A stretch of 64,000 bases of DNA from Nitrospinaceae bacterium (GCA_029261595.1 JAJDAZ010000062.1:18157-82156), one strand, 5' to 3'; positions 1 through 8,976 are shown, counted from the first letter of the stretch. Notes: generated by a model not told the origin, from the letters alone. Numbers and translations are program-made.

Positions 1-875
1 ATGAACAGGTACCTGAACACCTCGTCGAACTTTCCCTGATGCCTGAATCCCGCGTGATAAAACACTGCGAGGAACCCCAGGACCTGAAAAATTTTACTGG
101 CTATCAGGACCCAACCCCAGACAATGCCTTCGGTGTAGGACGCTCCCAACCCTTCTTTCACCCTCAAAAATACCAACTCTCCGGAGTGGACAATGAAGGG
201 AAGGTAAACGATCAATAGTGGAAATAATATGAAGCCTGCGGTTGTTAATTTTCCCTTCCACCCCCTGGCCAAAAGAAATGGCAGGGGCAACAGCACGACG
301 GAAAACAATTTAAAGGGAACGCTCAGGGCAAAACAAAACCCCATCCATTTGGCATCCGCTTTGGTTTTGTAAAGGAAGACTCCAAAAAAAATCAGTGTGA
401 TGGGAACGATGCCGCATTGCCCGAACACGTACTGGGAGTATAAAATCACCACCGATCCCGCCCACCAGGAAACATAGGATTCCTGTTTTTTATCCCCCGG
501 GATGATTTTTAAAATCAAAAACAAAATCAAAAAATCGCATATCAAATACAGCGCTTTCCACAGGAACAGGACTTCAAACCGGGCCTCGGCCCCCTGAAAG
601 GAAAAAGCTGCCTCGCTGTCTCGCAATATGGCGGGAAACTGATCGATGACCTCGCGCATCCAGACGCTGTATTCCGGAGCGGCAAAAAACTGGGTGACGC
701 CCGACCACAGGCCAAAAAAGAAATAATGCAGGGGTTGATAGGAGTACAGGGCGGCGGAAGGATCGGAAAAATATTCCCCAAGATGCTGATAAATATCAAA
801 AACGTTATCGTTTAAAAAGTGAAAGGGGGTTCCAAAGATGTAGAACAAATCCGGGTGAGCGGAATAGGGAATCAC
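1..875 (-). CDS. polytopic membrane protein, possible GT-C/GT87-like glycosyltransferase (partial, C-terminus off window)
   Basis: This frame is missing from the ORF track because it has no stop inside the window. Reading the minus strand gives a continuous hydrophobic protein with several membrane spans, including GQCGIVPI near the middle and FALSVPFKLFSVVLLPLPF after it. That layout, with an N-terminal loop after PYSAHPD, resembles undecaprenyl-sugar-dependent GT-C or GT87 membrane glycosyltransferases, which fits the neighbouring NeuB, methyltransferase and flippase genes. The first ordinary start in frame is GTG at 875. The frame is open back to position 1025, directly behind the TGA of the NeuB gene, and the residues before the GTG (FGLFIRLL) look like part of the first membrane helix, so a non-canonical upstream start is possible. 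Family assignment is inferred from topology only. Confidence 0.6.
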   Translation of the reverse strand, partial: MIPYSAHPDLFYIFGTPFHFLNDNVFDIYQHLGEYFSDPSAALYSYQPLHYFFFGLWSGVTQFFAAPEYSVWMREVIDQFPAILRDSEAAFSFQGAEARFEVLFLWKALYLICDFLILFLILKIIPGDKKQESYVSWWAGSVVILYSQYVFGQCGIVPITLIFFGVFLYKTKADAKWMGFCFALSVPFKLFSVVLLPLPFLLARGWKGKLTTAGFILFPLLIVYLPFIVHSGELVFLRVKEGLGASYTEGIVWGWVLIASKIFQVLGFLAVFYHAGFRHQGKFDEVFRYLF

Positions 876-1025
876 CAGAAGGCGAATAAAAAGCCCAAAC
901 CATATCCACTTTTTGCAGGTATCCGTCAGTGATGGTAGCAGATGGCCAAAGCGCAGGCGATCGGTAAATTTCTGAAAAGGCGCGTTGATGAATAAGCTCT
1001 TAAATAGGTTAACGATTCTTACCTG

Positions 1026-2081
1026 TCACAAACAAACCATATCCCAGTCAATCAATTGTTCGGCAAATATTTTCGACTTTGCTTTTTTTCCAATGAGTCT
1101 TGCCAAACTCTCCGGCGGGATTCCTGTGCCTGGCCGCTTAACCGCGAGCATCCCGGAAGACAACACGGTTCCCGGTTCGATGTCCACACGAGCGACCAGA
1201 CTTCTGCGGGCGGATTTCTTGACCGGTTCCTCCGAGGGTTGAATTATGCGTTTGCCGTCTCCCAGAGTTTTTCCGGCATTCACAGTGGCTTGCTTCAACT
1301 CCTTGAGCTCATGCGGTTCCATCGACATGGCATTGTCTGCCCCTGGAAGTTTTCTCTCCAGGGTGAAGTGCTTTTCGATCATCACTGCCCCCAGAGCGGT
1401 TGCGACCAGGGCCGACAGATTATCGGTCGTGTGGTCCGAAAGCCCGACGGGAAGCTTAAAACGGTTTTGCAGTTCCCTCATACAATGGAGATTCATCTCT
1501 TCATACCGGGCCGGGTAGCTGGAAACGCAGTGCAAAAGAACGATACGGTCATTCCCTTCGCCGCGAACCGCGTCCACCGCTCCGGTAATTTCCTCGAAAT
1601 TCCCCATCCCCGTGGACAACACCACCGGAAGGTTTTTTCGCGCCGCAAGTTTGATGAGACCCGTATGAGTCAAATCAGGCGATGCTATTTTAATGGCCGG
1701 CGCGCCAAACTCCGCCAGCATATCCAGAGAGCCTTCGTCAAACGGGGTCGAGAACAGGGGAATACCCAGAGTCCTGGCATATTCAAACAGTTCTTTGTAG
1801 TCAGAAGGTATCAATTCGGAACGTTTGAAAAACTCGTACAGCGGGATTTGTTTCTGCGGGTCCGCCGGATCATTGGCGATGAAGCGTTTGGAGTACAATT
1901 CCTCGGCCACGAAGGTCTGGAGCTTGACCGCATCGGCGCCGTTTTCCGCTGCGGCCTGAATCATCTGGCGGCACAGACCGACGTCGCCGTTGTGATTGAA
2001 GCCGACCTCGGCCACGATGAAGGGAGGATGTTCTCCGCCCAAGGGTTTGCCGCAAAATTTAAAATTGGCCAGTGGATTCAT
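1026..2081 (-). CDS. N-acetylneuraminate synthase family protein (NeuB/PseI/LegI type)
   Basis: At 351 aa it has the normal length for nonulosonic acid synthases, which condense phosphoenolpyruvate with a hexosamine derivative to make sialic, pseudaminic or legionaminic acid. The NeuB TIM barrel spans about residues 15-265, with IVAEVGFNHNGD near the start, DAVKLQTF, FSTPFDEGS, KIASPDLTH, STGMG, LLHCVSSYP and GLSDHTTD. A C-terminal SAF (antifreeze-like) domain follows from about residue 290 (ARRSLVARVDIEPG). The start ATG follows an AGAGA stretch. It lies in a minus-strand run with a methyltransferase and a flippase, which suggests a surface glycan containing a nonulosonate. Which acid is made cannot be told from sequence alone. 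Its stop is in frame with the next gene downstream. Confidence 0.9.
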   Translation of the reverse strand: MNPLANFKFCGKPLGGEHPPFIVAEVGFNHNGDVGLCRQMIQAAAENGADAVKLQTFVAEELYSKRFIANDPADPQKQIPLYEFFKRSELIPSDYKELFEYARTLGIPLFSTPFDEGSLDMLAEFGAPAIKIASPDLTHTGLIKLAARKNLPVVLSTGMGNFEEITGAVDAVRGEGNDRIVLLHCVSSYPARYEEMNLHCMRELQNRFKLPVGLSDHTTDNLSALVATALGAVMIEKHFTLERKLPGADNAMSMEPHELKELKQATVNAGKTLGDGKRIIQPSEEPVKKSARRSLVARVDIEPGTVLSSGMLAVKRPGTGIPPESLARLIGKKAKSKIFAEQLIDWDMVCL

Positions 2082-2115
2082 GGTCTCTAAATTTCTTTTA
2101 TGCTTCGAGGCGATC

Positions 2116-3105
2116 TTAAATTTTCCTCAGATAAAACGCCGCCTGATCTCCCAGGGACTCCCGGTTCAACCGCCTGGCCTTTTTCTGGAAAGCGGTGATA
2201 TCGTCGGCAGAAAAAATAGAACCGGCAGGGTTCACGCCGTAGGAGCGGTCCGACATCAATGGAATATCTTTAAGATACTGCTCGCTCCCCCAAAACTGCA
2301 GGTCGCTGGAATCGTACACGACTTTCTCCAAATTGAGGTTTTCCTTTTCCGCCAACAGGCCAATGCTTTTAGGGGAATGAAGGTGAAAATGCCGGGGCGC
2401 ATCCAGTTGCACCCAGTTGGCCCCGTAGTGTTTCCATGCGTGGCTGGAAACCACCGGAATCCGGAGCAAACACCACCCGCCCGGAGCGAGAGCCTTCTGG
2501 ACCCTGTGCAGGGTCTCTCCAGGGTCTGCGACATGCTCAAATGAATGATGAAACATGATCAAGTCCCATTCACCCTCCACCTCCCCAACGCCGCGCTTTT
2601 GAATCGTCAACCCGTTTTCATATTCGATGTCCCTCTCGATATAGGGATCGATGCCTCTGACATTTTTAAACCCGGCTTCCTTTAAAAAATAAAGCAGAAA
2701 ACCTGTCCCGCACCCTGCATCCAGGATTCTGGATTGCTTTGTCAGTGGAATCGCAGACAAACTTTTAAGATCGGCTTCCGCAGGATAAAAATAGTCTATG
2801 CATTTCCCCAGCAGCCCTTTATTAAAAACCGCATAACGATCGCGCCATCTGCGAACCATTTTCTTCAGCGGATGGTCATACAACTTTGATGGATCTGAAG
2901 AAAAACTATAATAATCCGCGCGGTAATATTTCGACATGTCCTGAGGGATCTTTGCAATTTGCAGGCAATCGCAGTGGGGGCAAAAAAAATAGGGAAACTC
3001 TTCTTTCAACCCGAACATCATTTCCCGCGCCACCACCGTCCGGTGATTGCCTGAATGTTTGCAGATCCTGCAGGTCAATGCTTTCTCGACCATGGGAGAA
3101 TTCAT
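2116..3105 (-). CDS. class I SAM-dependent methyltransferase with N-terminal zinc ribbon
   Basis: The 329-aa protein starts with a zinc-ribbon-like region (C12-x2-C15 and C42-x2-C45) followed by a Rossmann methyltransferase. Motif I ILDAGCGTGF lies at about residues 127-136, an acidic loop at RGIDPYI, and HHSFEHVADP corresponds to motif IV. This combination is common in surface-polysaccharide clusters, where such enzymes methylate sugars or sugar precursors; the substrate here is unknown. It lies 34 bp upstream of the NeuB gene and 39 bp downstream of the flippase on the same strand, so co-transcription is likely. The start at 3105 is ATG; an internal ATG four codons later is also possible. 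Confidence 0.85.
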   Translation of the reverse strand: MNSPMVEKALTCRICKHSGNHRTVVAREMMFGLKEEFPYFFCPHCDCLQIAKIPQDMSKYYRADYYSFSSDPSKLYDHPLKKMVRRWRDRYAVFNKGLLGKCIDYFYPAEADLKSLSAIPLTKQSRILDAGCGTGFLLYFLKEAGFKNVRGIDPYIERDIEYENGLTIQKRGVGEVEGEWDLIMFHHSFEHVADPGETLHRVQKALAPGGWCLLRIPVVSSHAWKHYGANWVQLDAPRHFHLHSPKSIGLLAEKENLNLEKVVYDSSDLQFWGSEQYLKDIPLMSDRSYGVNPAGSIFSADDITAFQKKARRLNRESLGDQAAFYLRKI

Positions 3106-3144
3106 ATTTCTTTTTCAATACTCAAAGACATGCTGTAAAAATTT

Positions 3145-4641
3145 TCACCGGACAAACCCCCGAATCCACGGGTCCAGGCGCGGATAAATTTCCTGAACGA
3201 ATCGGCGGTGATCCTCGGTAAAGGGTTTCCTCCAGATCAAAAGAAAGAAAAAGGAAATCATATACACGACGCCGTTTAAGATCAACTGTTCGCCGAAAAA
3301 CCTGGAAAGGAGCCACGGCGAAATCATCGCCGCCATTGAAAAAAGAAAACATCCACCGATGACGGAAAACACAGGGCGAATGTCGATGGATTTTTGAATC
3401 GCCAATAGCTGGCGCACCGCCATATACACCATGACCGACCCCGTCGCTCCCAGCGCCCCCGACACACCGTACAGGGGGATGAAGATCAGGTTCAGTCCCA
3501 CATTCAGAACGCTGCCTTCCACCGTCGATCGTATGGCCGTGTTTCTTTGGTGCAGAACAAAAAGCGTGGACACGGTGTAATACGTTCCAAGCCCCACGCT
3601 CAATCCCAGAAAGACAATATAAATGGCAAGCAGGGGAGCGGCAGGCAGATACTGTTGGCCGAAAACAAAAACGATCAGCGCCTTGGCGTGGAAAAAGATG
3701 AACACATAAATGGGAACCGTCAAAAAAGCGGAAAACCCCACGACCTGCCGCCACGAACGCGCCAGCCCGCTATGCGCTTCGCTCGCGTAGACTTCTGAAA
3801 AGATGGATAACGCCAAAGGGCCCACGCCCGTCAGCACAAAACCCGCCATGGCGCCCAGGCTGGTGACCAGATGATAATAACCAATGCTCGCGGGATCGAC
3901 ATGAAAATAATTCATGAGCAGGATGTCGCTTTGCGTCATCAGCCCGAAGCTCAACAGACTGATGCCATACGACGCCCAGGCGAGATGCTTCATTTCATTT
4001 AAATCCGGTGCCGTGCCCGGACCGTTAAGGTCTTTTAGAGACAGAATCGAATAGACCAAAATATTCAAACAAACTGAAAGGATATAGGCGGTCAACACGC
4101 CCGCGATGCCGTGCCCCGAATAAATAAATACCACCAGCAAAACTAAATTGAGCAACGCGCTCGCGGTTTCGACGGTCGACACGATTTTGTACCGAAGGCG
4201 CGTCATGAACAGCGTGCTGAGCAGGGATTCCACGGTGATGACCATGAAATACAATATCAGCGCGGTCCGGTAATCGAGTAATTCGGGAAAGTGGATGAAG
4301 GCAAAATAATGCGGAAGAAAAGTATAGAGCAACCCGCAAAAAACCAGAGAAGTGATCAGGCGAACCATCAACAGCCGCCGTACCAGATACCGCCCCTGGT
4401 TGCCGCTTGGGTCCTCTACATTTAGTTCAGGCAGTTTTTTGTTGATCAACGTTTCCAGCCCGAGTTGGTTGAGCAACCGGACAAACGCGGGAATGACCAG
4501 AAGCGTGGCGTAAATCCCCAGCCGTTCTTTCCCGAGCGAACGGGTGATGACGATGGAAATCGCGAACAGAGTGATCTGAACGCAGGCCTTGCCCATAACG
4601 GTCCAGATAATATTAGTGATGAATCGATGCAAGGAGGACAA
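3145..4641 (-). CDS. polysaccharide flippase (Wzx/MATE-like oligosaccharide exporter)
   Basis: This is a 498-aa protein with about 12-14 hydrophobic segments across its length and few charged stretches, as in the MVF/PST exporter family that flips lipid-linked oligosaccharides across the inner membrane. The N-terminal pattern LHRFITNIIWTVMGKACVQ followed by SIVITRSLGKERLGIYA is typical of Wzx-type flippases. The only upstream start is TTG at 4641; there is no clear ribosome binding site, so the start is uncertain. It is first in the minus-strand run with the methyltransferase and NeuB genes, which supports a role in surface glycan export. Substrate unknown. Confidence 0.85.
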   Translation of the reverse strand: MSSLHRFITNIIWTVMGKACVQITLFAISIVITRSLGKERLGIYATLLVIPAFVRLLNQLGLETLINKKLPELNVEDPSGNQGRYLVRRLLMVRLITSLVFCGLLYTFLPHYFAFIHFPELLDYRTALILYFMVITVESLLSTLFMTRLRYKIVSTVETASALLNLVLLVVFIYSGHGIAGVLTAYILSVCLNILVYSILSLKDLNGPGTAPDLNEMKHLAWASYGISLLSFGLMTQSDILLMNYFHVDPASIGYYHLVTSLGAMAGFVLTGVGPLALSIFSEVYASEAHSGLARSWRQVVGFSAFLTVPIYVFIFFHAKALIVFVFGQQYLPAAPLLAIYIVFLGLSVGLGTYYTVSTLFVLHQRNTAIRSTVEGSVLNVGLNLIFIPLYGVSGALGATGSVMVYMAVRQLLAIQKSIDIRPVFSVIGGCFLFSMAAMISPWLLSRFFGEQLILNGVVYMISFFFLLIWRKPFTEDHRRFVQEIYPRLDPWIRGFVR

Positions 4642-4950
4642 GAGAAACCACGAATCGCTAAAATTGGAAGGAACCCGCGTCCCGCTGGAGGAGACATCAA
4701 CGCGCTATGGGTTTATAACCGACTGAACCCTGCTTCGTACAGAAATTTTCATCCTGCTTGAGCGGGCGCGACGCGGGACTCCATGTTGGCATTCAGGAAT
4801 TCCTTATACAGAACGGCAAAGAAACCCTTATCGGAACCCTAAAAGAGAAAAAGAAAACCACGGCCTGCAGGTTTTCATTTTTCAGCGTGTATTATACACT
4901 AAAGCCGTTTTTTCCACCTATCCATACTTTTAGAAAGGAAGTTTACCGAA
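4642..4950. other. divergent intergenic region, 309 bp
   Basis: This region lies between the divergent flippase and the 93-aa gene. No gene is evident; the ORF-track entries crossing it lack homology-like features. It contains a copy of a dispersed repeat (GCTATGGGTTTAT, 4704-4716, with a neighbouring CCCGC-rich stretch) that recurs in inverted orientation near 16000. A TATTAT/TATACA stretch at 4890-4898 could be a -10 box for the downstream gene, but no convincing -35 is visible. A GAAAGGAAG ribosome binding site precedes the 4951 start. Confidence 0.5.
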
Positions 4951-5232
4951 ATGCCTGTTTACAATGTCTTACTCGTGGCCGAATTCCACGACATTCAGGA
5001 AGGGGATCAGAAAGATGTTTTGTTGCGCATGGAGGAACACGGATTCGAAAAAATTCCCACCGTCGCCAACGCCTGGGAAATGAAATGCGAAGGCGAGGAT
5101 GAAACCGACGCCAAAGATAAAGCCATCCAGAGCATGGTCAATATCTGCCGCACCCATCCTTTTGAACTGAAAATGGTGGCCCATGCGGGACAGTCCCAGA
5201 TACTCCGAAGAAAGAAAAAGTTTGAAGCCTGA
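4951..5232 (+). CDS. small conserved-looking protein of unknown function (93 aa)
   Basis: The 93-aa protein starts at an ATG preceded by a strong GAAAGGAAG site. It is soluble and acidic in the middle (CEGEDETDAKDKA), with alternating beta and alpha character and a basic tail (ILRRKKKFEA). I do not recognise the family. No signal peptide, membrane segment or metal motif is visible. The next gene downstream on the same strand, after about 195 bp, is a radical SAM protein, but the spacing and the folded look of this protein argue against it being a peptide precursor for that enzyme. Confidence 0.65.
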   Translation: MPVYNVLLVAEFHDIQEGDQKDVLLRMEEHGFEKIPTVANAWEMKCEGEDETDAKDKAIQSMVNICRTHPFELKMVAHAGQSQILRRKKKFEA

Positions 5233-5390
5233 GCAGATAAAATAACCCTCCCCGGCCCCAGGTGGTATGATAGTAGTACAATTCTTATATTTGGCAGGAA
5301 TAATCCTGATTTGATGTACTATCTGCTGATTAACGCCATTTTATGCGAGGTTTTTAGTGGCTCGTGATCGGGGCGAGCGTCAGCCCACTT

Positions 5391-5408
5391 TTCCTCCCGC
5401 GTAGCGGG
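5391..5408 (+). repeat. dispersed CCCGC-TA-GCGGG repeat, copy A
   Basis: The 18-bp sequence TTCCTCCCGCGTAGCGGG contains an inverted repeat (CCCGC/GCGGG). It is identical to the reverse complement of 12295-12312 and differs at two positions from the reverse complement of 15899-15916. Here it sits just ahead of the ribosome binding site of the radical SAM gene. Confidence 0.6.
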
Positions 5409-5426
5409 CGCTTGAGAGGGCAACCC

Positions 5427-6545
5427 ATGAATATCATTCTAAACAGTTATTGCAATTTAACGTGCAATTACTGCTTTGCCGACGAATACATGGAAGAAAC
5501 GGTGAAAACGCCGGGCAAGTCCATGGAATTCGATTTTTTTCACGACCAGCTCCTGCCGAAAATAAGGTCGCATCCCGTCATCAATTTCATGGGCGGGGAA
5601 CCCACCTTGCACCCCAAATTCAATGAGATTTTCGGCCAGACCCTGTCCGCTGTCAACGAATACACGTCGCTCAACGTCTTCACCAACGGATTGATGCCAG
5701 ACAAGGTTCTCGACCTGATGGTGAAAACAGCCGGCATCGAAGGGTCGGTCACGCGCAATATTTATTTCTCCATTCTGTTGAACTGGCAGACCATGGAAAA
5801 TATTTCCGAAAAAAACCATCAACGGTGCAAAGAAGTCGCTGAACGGCTTCTAAAAACCAACGGCTACAGCGTGACCTTCAGCATCAATCTCTATTCCAAG
5901 ACCCAGGACCTGTTCACGCAATGCGCCGAGATCGACGCCATTTATCAGAAGGTGGGATTGCCTAAAGATCAAAATTACAAAATCCGCGTCAGCCCGGCCT
6001 TTCCCATTGTGGGGGAAGCCAACAACATCTACCTGCCGATTCGGGATTTCCCGAAAGTGGGACAAAGCATGTTGAAAATTCTCAAGCAATTTCCGCAATT
6101 ATGCTTTCGTTTCGATTGCTCGTTCCCGCCGTGTTTCTTGGACGAAATCGAAGAGGCGGAATACCCCTTGATGGAGAGGATTTATTTCCATGGCAACAAA
6201 CAACTCCCTGAAATGACCGAGTGGAAAGGTCAAGATCTTTATTTCGGCTGTGCGGACGGAAGCCCGATGGACATTGACGCGAAAGGCGACTGTTTCAACT
6301 GTTTTCCCTTTCACAATCTCAAACTGGCAAACATCGAAAACTTCAAAGAAGTCAACTCAATCGCCCTGGCCAAAATGGGCTCAAAGTTCCTGACCACGGT
6401 TTTTGAAGCCACCGAAGTGAAGGAACCCTGCCGATCCTGTCCGCATTACATGGTTCGGTGCTCCAGCGGCTGTTTCGCCTATAATTTTGTGGACGAGGAA
6501 AACGGCAGTGCCCAGATGGCAGGGGACCTTAAAGGAACGGCCTAG
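5427..6545 (+). CDS. radical SAM protein with SPASM-like C-terminal cysteines
   Basis: The track start at 5364 is GTG, but ATG at 5427 has GAGAGGG six bases upstream and begins exactly where the radical SAM fold starts, giving 372 aa. The cluster motif is C9-x3-C13-x2-C16, followed by INFMGGEPTLHP (the GGE motif) at about residues 52-63. The C-terminus has a run of further cysteines (GCADG, CFNCFPF, CRSCPHYMVRCSSGC), consistent with a SPASM/twitch auxiliary iron-sulfur domain. Such enzymes modify peptides, proteins or small molecules using S-adenosylmethionine; the substrate is not evident. The gene ends convergently with the parvulin gene, the two stops sharing a CTAG. Confidence 0.85.
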   Translation: MNIILNSYCNLTCNYCFADEYMEETVKTPGKSMEFDFFHDQLLPKIRSHPVINFMGGEPTLHPKFNEIFGQTLSAVNEYTSLNVFTNGLMPDKVLDLMVKTAGIEGSVTRNIYFSILLNWQTMENISEKNHQRCKEVAERLLKTNGYSVTFSINLYSKTQDLFTQCAEIDAIYQKVGLPKDQNYKIRVSPAFPIVGEANNIYLPIRDFPKVGQSMLKILKQFPQLCFRFDCSFPPCFLDEIEEAEYPLMERIYFHGNKQLPEMTEWKGQDLYFGCADGSPMDIDAKGDCFNCFPFHNLKLANIENFKEVNSIALAKMGSKFLTTVFEATEVKEPCRSCPHYMVRCSSGCFAYNFVDEENGSAQMAGDLKGTA

Positions 6546-6934
6546 AGAATCCGATTAGTGCTGAATTCGTTCGCTACCATAACCAGGTGATAACCTTCGT
6601 GGGTTTTTACGGGACCAAAAGCGATTTTACTGATCAGAGTTTTTTTATCCAAACCTTCGCTGATACTATTGTAGAGTTCTTCGTTTTTCAGCTTTTTGAA
6701 TCCACCTCGAGGCACCCGGGGATCGGCAATATTCCACCCCATTTCCAGCCATCCTAAACTCCCACCATCTTCCTTCGAGGAACATTTGCTGTATTTCTCG
6801 GCCATTTTCATCAACAACTTCACCCGCTCGGTTCCCGACTTCGGGGTATTGATGGTTTCCTTTAAAAGTTTGGCCACTTCTTCATCCTCCACTAGGATAT
6901 GTCTTATCTGAACCTGAAACGATGCGCCTGCCAT
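6542..6934 (-). CDS. parvulin-type peptidyl-prolyl isomerase (PpiC-like, cytosolic)
   Basis: The 130-aa single-domain protein begins QVQIRHILVEDEEVA, the usual first strand and helix of parvulin (rotamase) domains. It continues with FAEKY-like MAEKYSKCSSKEDGGSLGWLEMGW and ends GPVKTHEGYHLVMV, the conserved parvulin terminal strand. It lacks a signal peptide, so it is probably cytoplasmic. Compared with classic PpiC there is an insertion around ISEGLDKKTLISK. It stands alone on the minus strand and overlaps the end of the radical SAM gene by four bases. Confidence 0.8.
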   Translation of the reverse strand: MAGASFQVQIRHILVEDEEVAKLLKETINTPKSGTERVKLLMKMAEKYSKCSSKEDGGSLGWLEMGWNIADPRVPRGGFKKLKNEELYNSISEGLDKKTLISKIAFGPVKTHEGYHLVMVANEFSTNRIL

Positions 6935-7144
6935 ATCAATTTTTCCTCAGTGATTCAAAATAAAAATCAATGCCCTGAACAACCCCAGGACAATTTCCAG
7001 CTTAATTTAATCATTGGACAATCCAGCATCTTAATTTATATTCAAACAAATTTCCACGTTGGAAACCATTCTGACGCAAAAATATGCTGGGCCAAATGAA
7101 AAATGTGACCCCCAACCATTAACCCCCAACCATCTCATTAAAAG

Positions 7145-7738
7145 ATGACGACACCGAACAACCCGGTCATTCTTGCTTCCCGTTCGCCGCGCCGAATGGA
7201 GCTTTTAAAAGAAGTGGTCGCCCATTTTGAGGTCATCCCAAGTTCGGCAAAAGAAATTTTTCAGCCCGAACTCAGCCCCAGGGATAATGCCGTCGCCGTT
7301 GCGCTGGCAAAGGCGCTGGATGTTTCCAAGAATTATCCCGAACATTTCGTCATCGGCGCGGACACCATCGTCGTCCTGGAGGACGAGATTATCGGCAAGC
7401 CAAAGGACGCTGAAGACGCCCGTAATATTCTCAAACGCTTGAGCGGAAAAAAACACCAGGTCATCACCGGCGTCGTGATCGTCAACTCAGAACCGGTGAA
7501 AAACGCCGGCGTTTCCGAAGTCAATATCCGTCGGCTGAACGATGACGAGATCACCCGCTATGTCGAAACGGGGGAACCTATGGATAAAGCAGGGGCATAC
7601 GCCATTCAAGGAAAAGGCGCAGGCCTGGTCGATTCTTATTCCGGGTCTTATTCAAATATCGTCGGGTTGCCATTGGACACGGTGAAAACTCTGCTCAAGC
7701 AGGCAGGATATCGAATCGACCAACCAGGGACCCGCTGA
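7145..7738 (+). CDS. maf: Maf family nucleoside triphosphate pyrophosphatase
   Basis: The 197-aa protein begins with the Maf signature ILASRSPRRMELL at residues 9-21 and continues with GADTIVVLEDEIIGKP and YVETGEPMDKAGAYAIQGKGA, which carry the substrate-binding and catalytic residues. Maf proteins hydrolyse dTTP/UTP or modified pyrimidine nucleotides to the monophosphate as a house-cleaning activity. Length matches the family. It is followed by a 225-bp gap before the small zinc-ribbon-like gene, so it is probably transcribed separately. Confidence 0.93.
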   Translation: MTTPNNPVILASRSPRRMELLKEVVAHFEVIPSSAKEIFQPELSPRDNAVAVALAKALDVSKNYPEHFVIGADTIVVLEDEIIGKPKDAEDARNILKRLSGKKHQVITGVVIVNSEPVKNAGVSEVNIRRLNDDEITRYVETGEPMDKAGAYAIQGKGAGLVDSYSGSYSNIVGLPLDTVKTLLKQAGYRIDQPGTR

Positions 7739-7963
7739 AAGTTCAGTTGTCAGAAAACAACGGAAAAACTAATCTAAAAAAATGCCCGCCCTTCCATAAA
7801 AAATTTTCTTGACTTTTCCGCCTGCCCGGAAAAACAAAAATTCACAGCAATAGAAAAACTCCTTGCGATTCATTGAGTTATCAGCCTAAAATTCCAAATA
7901 CGTTTTGCACCCGTGACGGCGGGTATTTTGTGATGAAATAATAAACGAAAGAATTTTTTTTAA

Positions 7964-8170
7964 ATGGTTGAAATTCGAGGATACTGCCACAAATGCCAGG
8001 GACCGATTTTTCTGAATCGGACCATGGACGTCTATGGCAATTCCGTCATCACCCTCAATTGCTGGAACGGTCATTACAAGTGGATCGATTTTGAAAATAT
8101 CGAAAAAGACCTTCCTGTTGAAACCAGGGAAGACCTGGTCACCCACGTTGGTTTTTTCACTGTCCCATGA
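7964..8170 (+). CDS. small zinc-ribbon-like protein (68 aa)
   Basis: The 68-aa protein has C8-x2-C11 near its start and CWNGH at residues 33-37, which could make a small zinc-binding finger. I do not recognise the family. Its stop overlaps the ATG of the FGE-like gene (ATGA), so the two are translationally coupled, and the MFS permease overlaps in turn. The start has no strong ribosome binding site. Confidence 0.6.
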   Translation: MVEIRGYCHKCQGPIFLNRTMDVYGNSVITLNCWNGHYKWIDFENIEKDLPVETREDLVTHVGFFTVP

Positions 8171-8976
8171 ACGGACCTGACGGTAAACATTCCCTTCTCA
8201 AACGTCATTGGTTTTTCATTTTTATATTCATCCCTTTTGTCTTATCTGCATCCCCGAAATCACCACTCCCAAAAGCGCCGCAGGGCATGGTTTATATTCC
8301 TGAGGGATATTTTCAAATGGGAACATCCTCCGGCAGAGAGGACGAAAAACCCATGCACTTCGTATTCACGCCCGCCTACTTCATCGACAAATATGAGGTG
8401 AGCAACGCGCAATACCTGGAGTTCGTCCGCGCCACCGGCCACGCAATGCCTCTGCACATGGATGATGCAAATTTCAGCAAACCCGATTTTCCCGTCGTGG
8501 GCATCAGCTGGAATGACGCCATGGCCTATTCCAAATGGAAAGGCGGACGCCTGCCCACGGAAGCCGAATGGGAAAAAGCCGCCCGCGGCAACGACGACCG
8601 TCTCTGGCCCTGGGGAAATGTCTGGGACCGGGGGTTTTTCTTTTATTTCGTGAATATATTCGGCGATCAGGACAACTACCCCACCACGGCTCCCGTCAAT
8701 TATTACCAGTCCGGAATCAGCCCATTCGGACTATTCAACACCGCCGGCAATGTCTGGGAATGGTGTCTCGACTGGTACGACAAAGACTATTACCGCGTCA
8801 GTCCGGAAATCAACCCCGAGGGCCCTGAAAAAACCCCTTTCAACCAGATGAAAGTTTTGCGCGGCGGTTCCTGGATCAACGATATAGATGGCGTGCAGGT
8901 CGTGCACCGTGCCCGCAATTATCCCCATATCAAGAATAAAATCTACGGGTTCCGTACCGTCCGTCCTATTCCGTGA
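8167..8976 (+). CDS. exported FGE-sulfatase-domain (SUMF1-like) protein
   Basis: The 269-aa protein has a hydrophobic N-terminus (WFFIFIFIPFVLSA) that looks like a signal peptide or anchor. An FGE/SUMF1 domain follows from about residue 40: GMVYIPEGYFQMG, EVSNAQYLEFVRATGH, RLPTEAEWEKAARG, GNVWEWCLDWYD and VLRGGSW. The copper-binding cysteines of true formylglycine-generating enzymes after RGGSW are absent (INDIDGVQVVHRAR), so it is probably not a sulfatase activator; the domain may bind ligands or have another oxidative role. It overlaps the small gene before it and the MFS gene after it. Confidence 0.85.
   Translation: MNGPDGKHSLLKRHWFFIFIFIPFVLSASPKSPLPKAPQGMVYIPEGYFQMGTSSGREDEKPMHFVFTPAYFIDKYEVSNAQYLEFVRATGHAMPLHMDDANFSKPDFPVVGISWNDAMAYSKWKGGRLPTEAEWEKAARGNDDRLWPWGNVWDRGFFFYFVNIFGDQDNYPTTAPVNYYQSGISPFGLFNTAGNVWEWCLDWYDKDYYRVSPEINPEGPEKTPFNQMKVLRGGSWINDIDGVQVVHRARNYPHIKNKIYGFRTVRPIP

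Noticed and set aside
542-799. 85-aa minus-strand ORF at the left end
   Set aside because: It is in a different frame of the same strand as the long partial membrane-protein frame, which has far better coding character.
1056-2090. 344-aa plus-strand ORF opposite the NeuB gene
   Set aside because: It is antisense to a clear NeuB-family gene and has no domain-like features.
4951-5232. The 93-aa protein as a precursor peptide for the radical SAM enzyme
   Set aside because: It looks like a folded protein throughout, lacks a leader/core division and a repeated or Cys-rich core, and is 195 bp from the enzyme gene.
6899-7099. 66-aa plus-strand ORF in the gap before maf
   Set aside because: AT-rich intergenic reading frame with no coding features; it overlaps the start of the parvulin gene.
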